A DNA stretch of 14,325 nt from Acidilobaceae archaeon UBA162 (GTDB lineage: Archaea; Thermoproteota; Thermoprotei_A; Sulfolobales; Acidilobaceae): assembly GCA_002496425.1 (NCBI GenBank), contig DAJS01000013.1:6682-21006 (forward strand), in the 5' to 3' direction. The notes under the pieces are model-generated. The model saw only the letters and a program-made list of their open reading frames with translations, did no database searches and was not told where the DNA came from. The translations under genes were made by a program, and so were the position numbers. This document shows positions 13,811 to 14,325 of this stretch, in pieces (the first letter of the stretch is position 1; each line of letters begins with the position of its first letter).

Positions 13811-13825
13811 CTAATCCTAAAATGT

Positions 13826-14325
13826 GTGAGTGCTACTAGCAGGTGGTCGAAGGCCTTGAGTGGAAATATAATAGGTGAGCTAAGGAAGGAGGTGGAGCCA
13901 ATAACCAGGAGGGCTCTGAGCACCAGATCGGTCTTAAATCCATCAATAGACGTGCTAAAGAGGTTTGTGGCCTATGAGATGTTCATAGCTCCTCACGACT
14001 TCAGGGCGCTGGCCGCCATGGCCCAGAAGGCCAGGGACAATGATGAGCTGGAGTTCATCTCAGGGCTGATCGGCGAGGGCCCTAAGTGGACCAGGCTCTT
14101 GTCATCGGCAGCCAGGAGGCTGGGAGTTGAATACAGGCCTGAGGACTTGGACCCTGTGGCCGTAGGCTACAGCATGTTATTGTCATGGATAGCCGTTAGC
14201 GGAACCATGGGTGATCTGGCGGTGCTAGTAGGCGTCAACTTTGATACATTCTGCATCAACACCACAAGGCTGGCCGAGTGGGCCGAGGCCAACGGTGTTG
14301 AGGGTCTGGACTTCATGAAGTGCAG
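13826..14325 (+). CDS. TenA/PqqC-like (haem-oxygenase-fold) protein, 3' truncated by the window
   Basis: The frame is open from GTG 13826 to the window end (166 codons visible). The product is almost wholly helical: ELRKEVEPITRRALS, then VLKRFVAYEMFIAPHDFRAL (about 47-66), LEFISGLIGEG, AVGYSMLLSWIAVSGTMGDL (about 114-133) and VNFDTFCINTTRLAEWAEAN. An early FVAYEMFI helix and a central YSMLLSWIA helix followed by a cysteine-bearing segment resemble the TenA/THI-4 and PqqC families, whose members act in thiamin salvage or cofactor oxidation. The classic TenA cysteine motif is not obvious, so I give the fold, not an enzyme name. The start is the first in frame after TAA at 13799-13801. The C-terminus is outside the window. 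Confidence 0.55.
   Translation, partial: MSATSRWSKALSGNIIGELRKEVEPITRRALSTRSVLNPSIDVLKRFVAYEMFIAPHDFRALAAMAQKARDNDELEFISGLIGEGPKWTRLLSSAARRLGVEYRPEDLDPVAVGYSMLLSWIAVSGTMGDLAVLVGVNFDTFCINTTRLAEWAEANGVEGLDFMKC

Larger units (their letters stand above)
13541..13825. other. 285-base intergenic stretch
   Basis: There is no long reading frame on either strand. It contains the cysteine-rich micro-ORF at 13707-13772, a TATA-like GACTTATGC near 13627-13635, and an AT-rich segment from about 13776 to 13822 that includes the likely promoter of the TenA-like gene. Bases 13567-13616 faintly resemble a C/D-box RNA but lack a usable C' box. I see no tRNA, hairpin terminator or repeat. Confidence 0.5.

Noticed and set aside
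1..14325. CRISPR array, tRNA, rRNA or integrase/attachment site
   Set aside because: I saw no regularly spaced repeats, no T-loop GGTTCRA with acceptor pairing, no rRNA-like stretch and no recombinase gene.

Overview
The window looks like chromosomal DNA of a thermophilic crenarchaeon (Thermoprotei). The protein families are archaeal: an archaeal-type mevalonate kinase, TrmI with the archaeal GHTGF motif, a DUF1464 protein, and a fused trehalose-phosphate synthase/phosphatase paired with a glycosyltransferase. Arginine is mostly AGG/AGA and isoleucine often ATA. GC is high, promoters are TATA-like and leaders short, and TTG is the commonest start codon. An Acidilobus-like organism is my guess, but I cannot confirm genus or species.

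Bases 1-214 hold the decayed 3' end of an IS200/IS605-type tnpB and its right end with a hairpin, the part that makes omega RNA in active elements. It stops 6 bases short of an amidase stop codon. The amidase (minus) and a trehalose-phosphate synthase/phosphatase (plus) diverge from a shared TATA-like element. The synthase/phosphatase overlaps the next gene, a membrane-anchored family 2 glycosyltransferase, by 4 bases. Together they match the trehalose synthase pair described in Thermoproteus tenax.

A minus-strand group follows, transcribed in the order trmI (tRNA m1A methyltransferase), DUF1464 kinase-like protein, GNAT acetyltransferase. It meets the glycosyltransferase convergently with a 19-base overlap. 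An unknown 170-residue protein diverges from trmI and runs convergently into a second minus-strand group: a radical-SAM-like DUF5131 protein, hisS, and a small orphan PEP-synthase-like ATP-binding protein overlapping hisS by 4 bases.

On the plus strand, mevalonate kinase (archaeal lipid synthesis) is followed by an AT-rich stretch. That stretch holds a probable minus-strand membrane-protein gene, apparently frameshifted. A minus-strand YbaK-type aminoacyl-tRNA deacylase follows. Diverging from it are a tiny single-helix membrane protein and an overlapping 6-pyruvoyl-tetrahydropterin-synthase-like protein that has lost one zinc ligand. A 285-base gap contains a 21-codon cysteine-rich ORF behind a strong Shine-Dalgarno sequence. 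The window ends inside a TenA/PqqC-like (haem-oxygenase fold) gene.

Most of the window is housekeeping or small-molecule metabolism. The oddities are the tnpB/omega-RNA relic, the mini PEP-synthase domain protein, the degenerate pterin-synthase-like protein with its membrane partner, the cysteine-rich micro-ORF and the AT-rich membrane-protein region. I see no CRISPR array, tRNA, rRNA or toxin-antitoxin pair.
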